This document shows positions 1-6,986 of a DNA stretch of 10,479 bases, in pieces; within the stretch, counting starts at the first letter, position 1; the number at the start of each line of letters is the position of its first letter. Origin of the DNA: JBKQWK01 sp052139595 (GTDB lineage Bacteria > Actinomycetota > Thermoleophilia > UBA2241); contig JBKQWK010000103.1 of the NCBI GenBank assembly GCA_052139595.1, positions 1-10,479 on the forward strand, in the 5' to 3' direction. The notes beneath the pieces were generated by a model. The model was not told the origin of the DNA and did no database searches. It was given only the letters and a program-made list of their open reading frames with translations. The translations under genes were made by a program, and so were the position numbers.

Positions 1-41
1 GTTATGTGCACCCAGTTCGCCACGAACGAGCATAGAGGCAG

Positions 42-267
42 ATGCGCCAGTACGACATCACAGTGGCTGCCGGCAAGCGGCTGATCGGCTCGGGCAGTTG
101 CACATCATCCAGCGATCCAGACGGCGCTGGAATCCGGCACCGTCGCAATCATTGCCGGCACGACGAATGGCTACGTGGCTGAGGAGATATTGAGGGGAAT
201 TGGCCAAGCAGCTGGCTTCGACCGCAGTCGGTTCTTCCGCGGCATCCAGCCTACGCAGCTGCCGTAG
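42..267 (+). pseudogene. Frameshifted and truncated conserved hypothetical protein
   Basis: The ATG at 42 follows a weak AGAGGC ribosome site and opens a frame beginning MRQYDITVAAGKRLIG. One extra base near position 90 breaks it. The next frame continues RAVAHHPAIQTALESG, then a TVAIIAGTTNGYVAEEIL-like stretch, and runs to RFFRGI before a TAG at 265-267. The text is smooth and protein-like across the frameshift, so this was one reading frame. I recall similar short proteins of unknown function encoded beside TsaA/TrmO-like genes, and that kind of sequence follows here, but I cannot verify this. The C-terminus appears cut at about 243-250, where TrmO-like sequence starts without its own beginning. 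No function is assigned. Confidence 0.6.
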
Positions 268-641
268 ATGGCCGGGCGGAGGTTTTCGATGAATACGTCG
301 CCGGTATCAGGGATATCGAGACCTTCTCGCACATCTACCTACTGTACCTGTTCGACCGGGCAGGCGAGGTCGAGCCGGTTCGACCACATTCCTTGACGAC
401 GAAGCCCATGGAATCTTCGCCTCGCGCCATCCTCGCCGTCCGAACGCAGTTCGGCATGTCGATCGTCCGGCTGCTGAGTGGAGAGGGCGGAACATTGATC
501 GTCTCAGGCATTGATGTGCTCGACGGCACGCCGCTTCTGGACATCAAGCCCCACGTCCCCCGATTCGACAGCGTGGTGGACGCATCCGACGGCTGGGTCG
601 GCCCTACGGAATGGAGGCCGAAGCTGGAGGGCCGAGAGTAG
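246..641 (+). pseudogene. trmO: TrmO/TsaA-family tRNA methyltransferase, N-terminally deleted and frameshifted
   Basis: TrmO N6-methylates the t6A37 base of certain tRNAs using S-adenosylmethionine. In one frame the sequence reads QP/AYAAAVDGRAEVFDEY, then FSHIYLLYLFDRAG, and later GMSIVRLLSGEGG and VLDGTPLLDIKPHVPRFD, all typical of this family. Between about 388 and 453 the open frame gives non-family text, while the frame two bases on gives FLDDEAHGIFASRHPRRPNAV. That is the family's most conserved block. Two compensating indels (about +2 near 386-388, +1 near 453) therefore garble the core while leaving the frame open to the TAG at 639-641. The first 20-30 residues, including the start, are missing. 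A catalytically active product is very unlikely. Family assignment is confident; the cause (decay or sequencing error) is not. Confidence 0.75.
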
Positions 642-1095
642 TGCCGCGAAGCCGACGAATGCACCCTTGATGTTGCTCTGACCCCCGCAGGATGCTTGAC
701 GTTACTCGGGCACCAGTCCAGACGGCGGCTCTCCGTCGACACTTGATCGAGGTGGTGTCTACACTGAGTGCTACCACGAGCGAGTGGCAAAGGCGCCGCC
801 GTAGCGCGCCGGTCGAGCGTCGGCGACATCTTCGTGTCCAGCGTTTCTTCGTCCCACACATGTTTTCGCATCATGCGCGACTTCGGGGCTCAACAGGAAC
901 GCCGTGAACGCGCAGCACGGCTGAATTTCTGAGACAGCTCGAACCTGCGAAGGCTCACGACCGTTGTCAATTCGACAACATCATCCCTGTAAATGAGCAC
1001 GTTCTGCTGTCCGGTCGCCTGCCCGATCGCTGCGCTTCGCAGCAATCGCGTTGTGATCGTGGCTCCAGCAGCCGGATGTCTTCGTCATCGATGGG
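642..1095. other. Gene-poor interval
   Basis: I see no convincing gene here. A minus-strand open stretch from about 1075 to 905 includes ATITTRLLRSAAIGQATG and QQNVLIYRDDVVELTTVV. It reads somewhat like real protein but has no start, ribosome site or family I can name, so it may be another gene remnant. A stem-loop at 1024-1048 lies downstream of the minus-strand gene ending at 1096. Confidence 0.4.
1024..1048 (-). terminator. Stem-loop downstream of the CMD-like gene, possible terminator
   Basis: Arms CGATCGCTGCG and CGCAGCAATCG pair over 11 positions with one mismatch around a 3-base loop. The hairpin starts 48 bases past the stop codon of the minus-strand gene at 1096. No T-run follows on the minus strand, so termination would be of the U-tract-less kind. 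The function is inferred from position only. Confidence 0.35.
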
Positions 1096-1446
1096 TCAAC
1101 CGACCCTGTCCTGACTCTGGTCCACCTCAGCAACCACGCTCTTGAGGGCACTGATCGCCGTCATGGCGTTCGGCCAACCGGAGTAGAACGCCAGATGGGT
1201 GATCGCCTCAGTCAGCTCGTCCGTGGTGAGACCGTTCTCCAGTGCCTTGCGCAGGTGAAAGGCGATCTGATCGGTGCGGTAAAGGGCCACCAACGCTGTG
1301 ACGGTGGTCAAGCTGCGATCCCGTTTGGACAGGCCAGGGCGCTCCCAGATGTCTCCGACCAGGAGATCATCAGTAAACGATACGAGCTTCGGTGCAAAGT
1401 CGCCGATCATCTCTTGTGCGGCGGTCTGCTTCTGAGATTCAGACAT
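1096..1446 (-). CDS. Carboxymuconolactone decarboxylase-family (PcaC/AhpD-like) protein
   Basis: A 116-residue helical protein of the CMD family, whose members are 4-carboxymuconolactone decarboxylases or alkylhydroperoxidase-like reductases. Family hallmarks are the central RDRSLTTVTALVAL helix, the LRKALENGLTTDELTEAI segment and the HLAFYSGWPNAMTA block near the C-terminus. It contains no cysteine, so the CxxC peroxidase chemistry of AhpD is excluded and it resembles the PcaC side of the family. I chose the ATG at 1446 because GAGGTG sits six bases upstream; a GTG nine bases earlier (1455) overlaps that ribosome site. It lies 53 bases after the aldo/keto reductase, probably on the same transcript. 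Length is normal. The substrate is unknown: many such small CMD proteins are not true decarboxylases. Confidence 0.88.
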   Translation of the reverse strand: MSESQKQTAAQEMIGDFAPKLVSFTDDLLVGDIWERPGLSKRDRSLTTVTALVALYRTDQIAFHLRKALENGLTTDELTEAITHLAFYSGWPNAMTAISALKSVVAEVDQSQDRVG

Positions 1447-1499
1447 GTTCTTCACCTCAGATTGAGTGGTGAGGCCAGTTTCACCATCCTTGGCTTTGG

Positions 1500-2498
1500 C
1501 TACCGGCCGGCCCTCTTCGCAAGCTCTTCGGGGTAGCGGTCCCCTTGTATGGTGACCCGCGACGCGGCGCCCTCGATCTCACGCAGGTCGTCGGGCGTGA
1601 GCTCGATCTCAGCCGCTCCGAGGTTCTCATCTAGTCGCGCCAGCTTCGTCGTGCCCGGGATGGGGACGATCCACGGCTTCTGCGCGAGCAGCCAGGCCAG
1701 CGCGATCTGCGCCGGCGTTACACTTTTGCCCGTCGCGATCTCGGCGAGCAGGTCGACCAGGACACGGTTCGCCTTCCGGGCTTCCGGAGTGAAGCGGGGG
1801 ACGATCTGGCGGAAGTCGTTCTCGGCAAACGTCGTGGTCTCGTCGATCTTCCCCGTCAGGAAGCCCTTGCCGAGGGGGCTGAACGGCACAAAGCCGATCC
1901 CCAGTTCCTCGAGCGTCGGCAGCAGTTCCTCTTCTGGGAGCCTCCACCAGAGTGAGTACTCGCTCTGGACCGCGGCAAGCGGCTGGACCGCGTGCGCGCG
2001 GCGGATCGTCTGCACGCCGGCTTCAGAGAGACCGAAGTGCCTAACCTTGCCCTCCTGGATCAGATCCTTGACGGCTCCCGCCACCTCTTCGATCGGTACG
2101 TCCGGATCGACGCGGTGCTGGTAGAAGAGATCGATGGCATCGACCTTGAGCCGCTTCAGCGAGGCCTCGGCGACCTGCTTGATGTGCTCCGGCCGGCTGT
2201 CCAGCCCTCCCTGTCCCGGTTCCACGCCGGGATCGAAGCTGAAGCCGAATTTGGTGGCGATCACGACCTGGCCACGGAGTGGGGCGAGGGCTTCGCCCAC
2301 GAGCGCTTCGTTCGTGAATGGGCCGTACGCTTCGGCGGTGTCGAAGAACGTGACGCCGCGCTCGACGGCCGTCCGGATGAGGGAGATCATCTCCTGCTTG
2401 TCGGGAGGCGGACCGTAGGCGAAGCTCATGCCCATGCAGCCCAGCCCGAGGGGCGAGACCTCCAGGTTACTGGTTCCAAGACTACGCTTCTGCATCAT
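1500..2498 (-). CDS. Aldo/keto reductase, AKR13-like
   Basis: A 332-residue NAD(P)H-dependent oxidoreductase with a TIM-barrel fold. The N-terminus LGTSNLEVSPLGLGCMGMS is typical of the family. The catalytic tetrad is visible as Asp53 and Tyr58 (FFDTAEAYGP), Lys83 (IATKFGF) and His128 (YQHRVDP). The C-terminal PIPGTTKLARLDENL segment is the usual cofactor-phosphate region. The start is one of two tandem ATGs: AGGAG at 2504-2508 lies five bases before the first (2498) and eight before the second (2495). A further in-frame extension upstream lacks support. The stop is 53 bases before the CMD-like gene, suggesting co-transcription. Family members reduce aldehydes, ketones or quinone-like carbonyls; nothing in the sequence fixes the substrate. 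Confidence 0.93.
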   Translation of the reverse strand: MMQKRSLGTSNLEVSPLGLGCMGMSFAYGPPPDKQEMISLIRTAVERGVTFFDTAEAYGPFTNEALVGEALAPLRGQVVIATKFGFSFDPGVEPGQGGLDSRPEHIKQVAEASLKRLKVDAIDLFYQHRVDPDVPIEEVAGAVKDLIQEGKVRHFGLSEAGVQTIRRAHAVQPLAAVQSEYSLWWRLPEEELLPTLEELGIGFVPFSPLGKGFLTGKIDETTTFAENDFRQIVPRFTPEARKANRVLVDLLAEIATGKSVTPAQIALAWLLAQKPWIVPIPGTTKLARLDENLGAAEIELTPDDLREIEGAASRVTIQGDRYPEELAKRAGR

Positions 2499-2769
2499 GC
2501 ACTCTCCTTCGGGTGGGGGTCGGAAGCCCCCCGTCACTGGTCGTTAGCTTCTGCCGTTTGACTGCGGCCGACAGTGATAAATGAGGCTCCGCCGCAGCGA
2601 GAGCCATGACTGGTCCGGCGACCGCGAGGAAGCGCCGTCATTCGGGCTTGCTCACCCCCAAGCTGCGGCGAATCTCGTGTTCCGGGAACATGGCCAGCTT
2701 GACGGTCAGCGTTTCGCTATCACTCTCACCTGAGGCCGCAGCAGTCTGCGCTATCGACTCGCGTGTCGA

Positions 2770-3354
2770 TCACGAGTCTGTATTGGCGACGAAGATCTTG
2801 CCGAGCGAGTGCGCCGGGCCGATGAGCGCCCCCAGGGCGAAGTAGCTACCCGGCTCGAATGCGTGTGCAATCGGGTCGAGCCTGCGCACATCGATGTGGC
2901 CCTCCGCATCGAGGCAGCCCTCGTCGATCTTGACATCCTTGATCTCGCCGATGAACTGGGTGTGCAGGCCGAGCTCGTGCACCTGGACGACCTTGCACTC
3001 AACGACGAGCGGGAACTCCGCCACATAGGGTGCATCGACGAACTCGGCCGCGACGGGCGTTAGGCCGGTAGCGGCGAACTTGTCAACGTCACGCCCCGAG
3101 ACCAAACCGAAGTAGTCGGCGGCGGCGGCCTGCTCGCGGCTGGGCAGGCTGATGGTGAACGCCTTGCGGGCGACGATGTTGCCGTGCGTAGCGGTCGCCG
3201 CCCGCAGCGACACACAGACGCAGGGCGGCTTCGAGCAGGCGATGCCGCCCCAGGCCGCCGTCATCACGTTCGGCCGCCCGTCAGCGTGGTAGCTGCCGAC
3301 GACGAGGACCGGCGTTGGGTAGAGTACTGTCTTGGCCCCCAGCGATTTCTTCAC
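2770..3354 (-). CDS. Flavin reductase-family FMN-binding protein
   Basis: A 194-residue protein of the flavin-reductase-like split-barrel family (FMN-binding, often with NAD(P)H). The opening KKSLGAKTVLYPTPVLVVGS, then RPNVMTAAWGGIACSKPP, then FTISLPSREQ, FGLVSGRDVDKFAATGL and LGLHTQFIGEI form the complete family pattern in order. The start is GTG at 3354, with GGAGG four bases upstream; an earlier in-frame start would precede this ribosome site. Such proteins are either flavin donors to partner oxygenases or stand-alone flavoproteins, common in anaerobes. No partner oxygenase lies nearby. Gaps of 151 bases (upstream SDR) and 271 bases (downstream reductase) make operon membership uncertain. 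The frame stays open for 43 codons past the TGA. Confidence 0.92.
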   Translation of the reverse strand: MKKSLGAKTVLYPTPVLVVGSYHADGRPNVMTAAWGGIACSKPPCVCVSLRAATATHGNIVARKAFTISLPSREQAAAADYFGLVSGRDVDKFAATGLTPVAAEFVDAPYVAEFPLVVECKVVQVHELGLHTQFIGEIKDVKIDEGCLDAEGHIDVRRLDPIAHAFEPGSYFALGALIGPAHSLGKIFVANTDS

Positions 3355-3505
3355 GTTGCCTCCTCTCGGGGGCAAGGGCGTGCAAGGACCATGGTCTCAA
3401 TCAGCACTTCAGTATGGCACGAGGCCAGTCTCGACGTCAGAACCCCAGTTACCTTGGTTCGCACCCCTGTCGCGGGCATATGCTGCCAGCGCACCTTCCG
3501 CCCCA

Positions 3506-4330
3506 TTACTGAGATGGCCAGCCTGCGTCCTCCATGGCAGCTTCGGCCGCCTCCCGGGCGTCGCAATCCGTGCGCCATCGTGTTGCTACGAGCCTACGTC
3601 CGGTCACCTCGTCGGACTCCGGCGAAGCCAGCCAGAGCAGCGGCGGGACCACGATGGCTGGGTCAAGCAAGGCTGACCGTACCTTCTTCGGCACATCGTC
3701 CGGGATCATGCCGGTGAGGGTCGCGCCGCCGGGCAGAAGCGCGTTCACGCTCACCCCTGTGCCGGCAAGCTCCTGGGCCCAGATGATGGTCTCCGACTCG
3801 AGCGCGGCCTTGGACGGGCCGTACGGCGAGAAGCCACGCCGGCGCATGGTCTCGTGGTTCATCGAGATATTGATGATCCGTCCCCAGCCGGACTTGAGCA
3901 TGACCGGCACGGCGCTGCGCGCCATCAGAAACGGCCCGCTGACGTTGGTGTCGATCACCATGCGCCAGGTGTGCGGCTCGATCATCCAGAACCGGGTCGG
4001 CTCGGTCATGAATGAGGCGCTGACGTACTTCATGCCGCGACCGGCGTTGTTGACCAGAATATCGAGATGGCCGCAACGCTCGAGCGCCGTCTCGACGACA
4101 CGGTCACAGTCCTCCTCGCGCGTGACGTCGGCGATGACGGGCAACACGCACTCCTTGCCGCACGCCTGCCGCGCCTCCTCAGCGACGGCTTCAATCTCGG
4201 TGCGCTCGCGTGCCGCGGTGGCGACAACATATGCTCCCGCTCGCACAAGCCCGAGCACCATGGCCCGCCCGAGGCCGCGTCCGCCGCCTGTGACAATCGC
4301 AACGCGACCTGAGAGTTGGCTCGGCTCCAT
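3506..4330 (-). CDS. Short-chain dehydrogenase/reductase (classical SDR)
   Basis: A 274-residue Rossmann-fold oxidoreductase. The cofactor motif TGGGRGLG is at residues 14-21, NNAG at 94-97 and the conserved Asn of TNVSGPF near 129. The catalytic triad is Ser156 (NISMNHE), Tyr170 and Lys174 (SPYGPSK). PGG near 205 is the usual post-catalytic turn. Start ATG at 4330 has GAGGAGG a few bases upstream. The length is slightly above the classical 250 because of a 20-25 residue C-terminal tail rich in Arg, Ala and Glu. The insert before the active site (FMTEPTRFWMIEPHTW) resembles SDRs acting on larger substrates. It converts an alcohol/carbonyl pair using NAD(P)(H); the substrate is unknown. It is probably transcribed from its own upstream region. 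Confidence 0.93.
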   Translation of the reverse strand: MEPSQLSGRVAIVTGGGRGLGRAMVLGLVRAGAYVVATAARERTEIEAVAEEARQACGKECVLPVIADVTREEDCDRVVETALERCGHLDILVNNAGRGMKYVSASFMTEPTRFWMIEPHTWRMVIDTNVSGPFLMARSAVPVMLKSGWGRIINISMNHETMRRRGFSPYGPSKAALESETIIWAQELAGTGVSVNALLPGGATLTGMIPDDVPKKVRSALLDPAIVVPPLLWLASPESDEVTGRRLVATRWRTDCDAREAAEAAMEDAGWPSQ

Positions 4331-4732
4331 TGTCGTCCTCCTCGACGGTTCAGTGCCTGCATCTGGAACTCTGCATAGCGCATTCTAGCCGCGGCCCTCA
4401 GTGGCCTGGTGTGATCGATGCGCTCGAGACCCTGCTTTGCCCCATTCGGCGATCCACTTCCTATGGAAGGATCGGCATTGGTTCGGACGCCGGAATTGCG
4501 TCGGCGACACCTGAAGAGCGGCTGCACATTGGTCTCTTTCGAGAAGCCCGCGTCACTGGGTGTGGAGTGTCGCGGGATGCAGGGCCGAGGTGGGCGCGGC
4601 AAGGTGACACTTTGCGCCGATTGCGGCCAGGCGTCAGGTGAATGCTACGCCGCAACATCGCTATGGCCGGGCGCTACAGCAAGCGGCATGGTGCTGCCGG
4701 GGCGCGGTGGCTGATCCGGTGCGAGGGCCCGC
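4331..4732. other. Gene-free interval between the SDR and MBL genes
   Basis: Open frames exist on both strands, but none has a ribosome site with a recognisable product. The leader of the SDR gene occupies the left edge. I see no hairpin with a T-run and no repeat. It may contain eroded coding sequence, but I cannot name any. Confidence 0.4.
4382..4387 (-). promoter_or_regulatory. Possible -10 element upstream of the SDR gene
   Basis: On the minus strand TAGAAT, one base from the TATAAT consensus, lies about 50 bases upstream of the SDR start. No good -35 hexamer is visible 16-18 bases further upstream, so this is a weak suggestion. Confidence 0.22.
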
Positions 4733-5350
4733 TCAACTCTGCTCGAGCAACGTCCGCAGCTTTGCCTTCGGGTTGTCGGTGAGCGGCTCGCCGTGGGCCA
4801 GGCAGAGGATCGCGAACGGCAGGTCGAGCAGTCGTTCGACGCTGTGTCGCGTGGCCGCCGGATCCTCGTGGAACTCAAAGGGAACGAAGCGCAGGTCCTC
4901 ACCCTCGGGTCGCATCACGAGGTCCGAGCAGAAGAGGATTCCGGGATCATCGTCGAGCAGGAAGGAGTAGTGCGGCCACTCGGGCCCTGGTGTGCGAATC
5001 ACCAAGAGACCGCCGGGGAGCACGTCACCCTCCGCGTAGCGGCTATCGGGCTCTTCGTCGGGGGCCTCGGCGTCTTCGGGTAGCCAGACTTGGGCGCCGA
5101 ACTCGCGGCGATAGCGCCAGGCGGCGCGTTGGTGACAGCGGGCCGTGAGCGCGACCACCGTCGGTGCCGGCAGCGTGGCCAGGAGGTCGTCGGCGAGTCG
5201 CACGGGGTCGACGAACACACAGTCGGCCTGGCCGACCAGTGCCTGCGAGCTGGAGATGCCGCCGCCGATGCCACTGTTGTGGATGCGCCAGTGGAAGAGG
5301 CCATCCGCGACCTCATCGATATGATCGGCGATTTCCTTCGGTTCGCTCAT
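4733..5350 (-). CDS. MBL-fold protein with an atypical metal site
   Basis: A 205-residue protein resembling the metallo-beta-lactamase fold: an early GLFHWRIHNSGIGGGISSSQALV strand pair, VFVDPV near 46-50, the TARCHQRAAWRYRREFGA helix, LPGGLLVIRTPGPEWPHYSF, LFCSDLV and CLAHGEPL. These match the usual strand order with Asp49, His73, His127, Asp143 and His186 at ligand-like positions. The canonical HxHxDH motif is absent; only CHQRAAWR occupies that place. It may bind one metal or be a non-hydrolytic member. Start ATG at 5350 has AGGAGGG about eight bases upstream. It stands alone, about 400 bases from the SDR gene. Fold assignment is fairly confident; activity is unknown. Confidence 0.8.
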   Translation of the reverse strand: MSEPKEIADHIDEVADGLFHWRIHNSGIGGGISSSQALVGQADCVFVDPVRLADDLLATLPAPTVVALTARCHQRAAWRYRREFGAQVWLPEDAEAPDEEPDSRYAEGDVLPGGLLVIRTPGPEWPHYSFLLDDDPGILFCSDLVMRPEGEDLRFVPFEFHEDPAATRHSVERLLDLPFAILCLAHGEPLTDNPKAKLRTLLEQS

Positions 5351-5433
5351 GGCCGGCCCTCCTGCTCGCTCGTGGCGTTGTCACCGCTGTGACGAGGATA
5401 ACACCGTGCGGCACCGCGCATGCGCCGTTTCAT

Positions 5434-5741
5434 ATGATGGAGCATCACGCGGAAGCCTGGGCACGAATTGAGGGATAGATGGAGCGCCTCGATAAGGACG
5501 ACGAGATCGCGCCGGCGCTGTGCGAGTTTGCCGAGGATCTCTTCGGCTGGCTCTCCGAGTGCGACGAAGCTGTCGTGCAGACAGTCGGTCCGTCCTTGCA
5601 GTGGTGAGCTCCTTAAGTTGGTACATTGAGCTGGCGCGGCCACAATTCACCTGGCGCTGGGCCAAAGCCGGTGAGGAGCTGTGCGCTGCCTTGAAGCGCT
5701 ACTTCGTCGGTGACGATGAGGAGGTTCGTTTTTTTTCCTGA
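5434..5741 (+). pseudogene. Broken ORF of unknown family
   Basis: Three consecutive pieces read like one acidic helical protein. The first, MMEHHAEAWARIEG, ends at an in-frame TAG (5476-5478). The same frame continues from ATG 5479 with MERLDKDDEIAPALC and FAEDLFGWLSECDEAVV to a TGA at 5605-5607. A different frame then gives WYIELARPQFTWRWAKAGEE and LCAALKRYFVGDDEEVRFFS to a stop at 5741. The ATG at 5479 has GAGGG five bases upstream, so the middle 42-residue piece could be expressed alone. I do not recognise the family. The collinear, low-noise residue composition is the only evidence that the pieces belong together. It converges on the integrase remnant at an eight-base T tract. Confidence 0.35.
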
Positions 5742-5834
5742 CGCTTGCCGACAGCGCTGCGCTACCGCCATACCGACATCGACGATGTACTCATAGCTTC
5801 CCGGACCGCCACGTTTGCGGATATGACCTCGCAT
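5730..5834 (-). pseudogene. Phage-type integrase (tyrosine recombinase) N-terminal remnant
   Basis: ATG at 5834 follows GGAGGAGGG about ten bases upstream and opens MRGHIRKRGGPGSYEYIVDV, then GMAVAQRCRQASGKK. The first 30 or so residues match the arm-site DNA-binding start of phage-type integrases (RGHIRKRG..SYEYIVDVG). After the lysines, at an A8 run, the text no longer looks like an integrase. No core-binding or catalytic domain (R..HxxR..Y) follows in any frame, although the open frame runs on to 5613. This is therefore a stub with an intact ribosome site. It suggests an integrated element once sat here. Confidence 0.55.
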
Positions 5835-6289
5835 GGGATTGACTCCCTCCTCCTGACGCTCACGCGTCTGTCTGTAGTGTGTAGTGCGGGGTCAAGCATG
5901 GCTCTGTGCGTGCCAACCGGGAAACGCTTTCGACGCGAGGCAGAGCGCCATCGGAACGCGACCAACGAGCTCTGCGGTGACGACTGCTGCAACGCCCACG
6001 AGCTGGCCCGGTCGATCGCCGCCGTATCCGGCGCCCGATCATCGCCGGGCAGCCCCGGTGAGCAAAGGTGCCGGGCCTCGGCCTTCCGACGCTGACGACT
6101 ACCGTTTCGTTGCCATAGTCAGGCTCTTCGACCACTATGGACGATGCGGCATCACCGGCGACTCGAAGATGCTCGGCTGGCTGCTCGGACGGCGGCCCAC
6201 AAGCTTCGGTTTGTACACGGGATGGAGCTTGGCGGTCTGAGGGTGGCCGCGGGCAATATCCGCCCTGCGCAGCGCCGCTCTCGCGCTGT
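5835..6289. other. Gene-free interval upstream of the integrase remnant
   Basis: Apart from the 7-bp tandem repeat I find no supported gene, hairpin with T-run or further integrase domain. A short plus-strand stretch ending near 6240 (MLGWLLGRRPTSFGLYTGW) has no ribosome site and no recognisable family. Confidence 0.4.
5873..5886. repeat. Tandem 7-bp repeat upstream of the integrase remnant
   Basis: TGTAGTG occurs twice without a gap, about 40-50 bases upstream of the integrase start. It could be an arm-type recombinase or regulator half-site, but two short copies may be chance. Confidence 0.35.
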
Positions 6290-6928
6290 CTACTCCGCCC
6301 AGGTCACGACCTCCTCGAGCTGCGCCCGCTGGCGCTCGAAGCGATTGATCTGCGCCTCACCATCGGGGTACCCGAGCGCCACGCCGATGACGAACTGCTT
6401 GTCGGCGGACTGAGGCAGAAGCTCACGCAGGCTGTCGGGGTCGCGCACCGCCATCGCCATGATGCAGGTGCCAAGGCCCTTGCTGTGGGCTGCCAGGCAT
6501 ACGGACTGAACCAGCAGCCCGCTGTCAAAGAGGGCGTAGTCGATTGCCAGGCCCCGCTCTATGGCGAACAACAGAAGACAGTGGGCGCCGAAGAACTCGG
6601 CGGGACCGATCCTCCCTGGCTCGGGCGCAAAAGCCGCGCGCAGATCGAAGAGCTGCTTGGTGCGTGCCGCCAGATGCGGCGGCCATTCACTCGGCATGCC
6701 GAAGTCGGGACCGGCGGGGGTCTCTCGCTGGTCTGGGGCCTTGCCGGCGCCCTTCAGGCGCTCCAGGGTCTCGCCGGCGACAACGTAGATGTTCCAAGCC
6801 TGCGTGTTGGCCCACGAGGGCGACCAGCGGGCTTCGTCTAGGAGCTCGCGAACGATCTCGTGTGGCACCGCGTCAGGCTTGAACCGGCGGATGCTCCTGC
6901 GACCACGGATGACGCCTTCGAACTCCAT
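6290..6928 (-). CDS. Nitroreductase-family FMN oxidoreductase
   Basis: A 212-residue FMN-dependent protein of the nitroreductase superfamily, which transfers electrons from NAD(P)H to nitro groups, quinones, flavins or enones. The N-terminus VIRGRRSIRRFKPDAVP holds the FMN-phosphate Arg motif. DEARWSPSWANTQAWNIYVV is the flavin-contact loop, and the C-terminal half has DSGLLVQSVCLAAHSKGLGT followed by the VIGVALGYPDGE segment. Length is normal. Two ATGs compete: the one at 6937 directly abuts the GGAG ribosome site, whereas the one at 6928 lies nine bases from it, so I prefer 6928. The gene follows the Fe-S aldo/keto reductase by about 50 bases and is probably co-transcribed. The substrate is not known. 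Confidence 0.92.
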   Translation of the reverse strand: MEFEGVIRGRRSIRRFKPDAVPHEIVRELLDEARWSPSWANTQAWNIYVVAGETLERLKGAGKAPDQRETPAGPDFGMPSEWPPHLAARTKQLFDLRAAFAPEPGRIGPAEFFGAHCLLLFAIERGLAIDYALFDSGLLVQSVCLAAHSKGLGTCIMAMAVRDPDSLRELLPQSADKQFVIGVALGYPDGEAQINRFERQRAQLEEVVTWAE

Positions 6929-6937
6929 GTCGTTCAT

Positions 6938-6944
6938 CTCCTTT
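6938..6944 (-). promoter_or_regulatory. Ribosome binding site deciding the nitroreductase start
   Basis: AAAGGAG on the minus strand touches the upstream ATG (6937) with no spacer and is nine bases from the ATG at 6928. The second start is therefore the likelier one. Confidence 0.6.
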
Positions 6945-6986
6945 TGCTCGGTACAGGCCGACTCTGCTTAGGAATGGCCTGTCTCA

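Noticed and set aside
335..874. Long minus-strand open frame of 179 codons
   Set aside because: It is antisense to clear TrmO-like text, has low-complexity Ser/Arg/Thr composition and shows no ribosome site. It is a high-G+C shadow.
2770..2772. TGA as a selenocysteine codon in the flavin reductase
   Set aside because: The protein is already family length at this stop, and I see no obvious selenocysteine insertion hairpin just after it. Chance continuation of the frame is simpler.
3534..4388. Plus-strand open frame of 284 codons opposite the SDR gene
   Set aside because: It is antisense to a full-length SDR with all motifs and has no family resemblance of its own.
5420..5429. 10-bp palindrome GCGCATGCGC upstream of the MBL gene
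   Set aside because: Self-complementary G+C-rich decamers are expected by chance here, and there are no flanking repeats or spacing to support an operator.
5890..5895. TTGACC as a -35 box for the integrase remnant
   Set aside because: No acceptable -10 hexamer lies 16-18 bases downstream.
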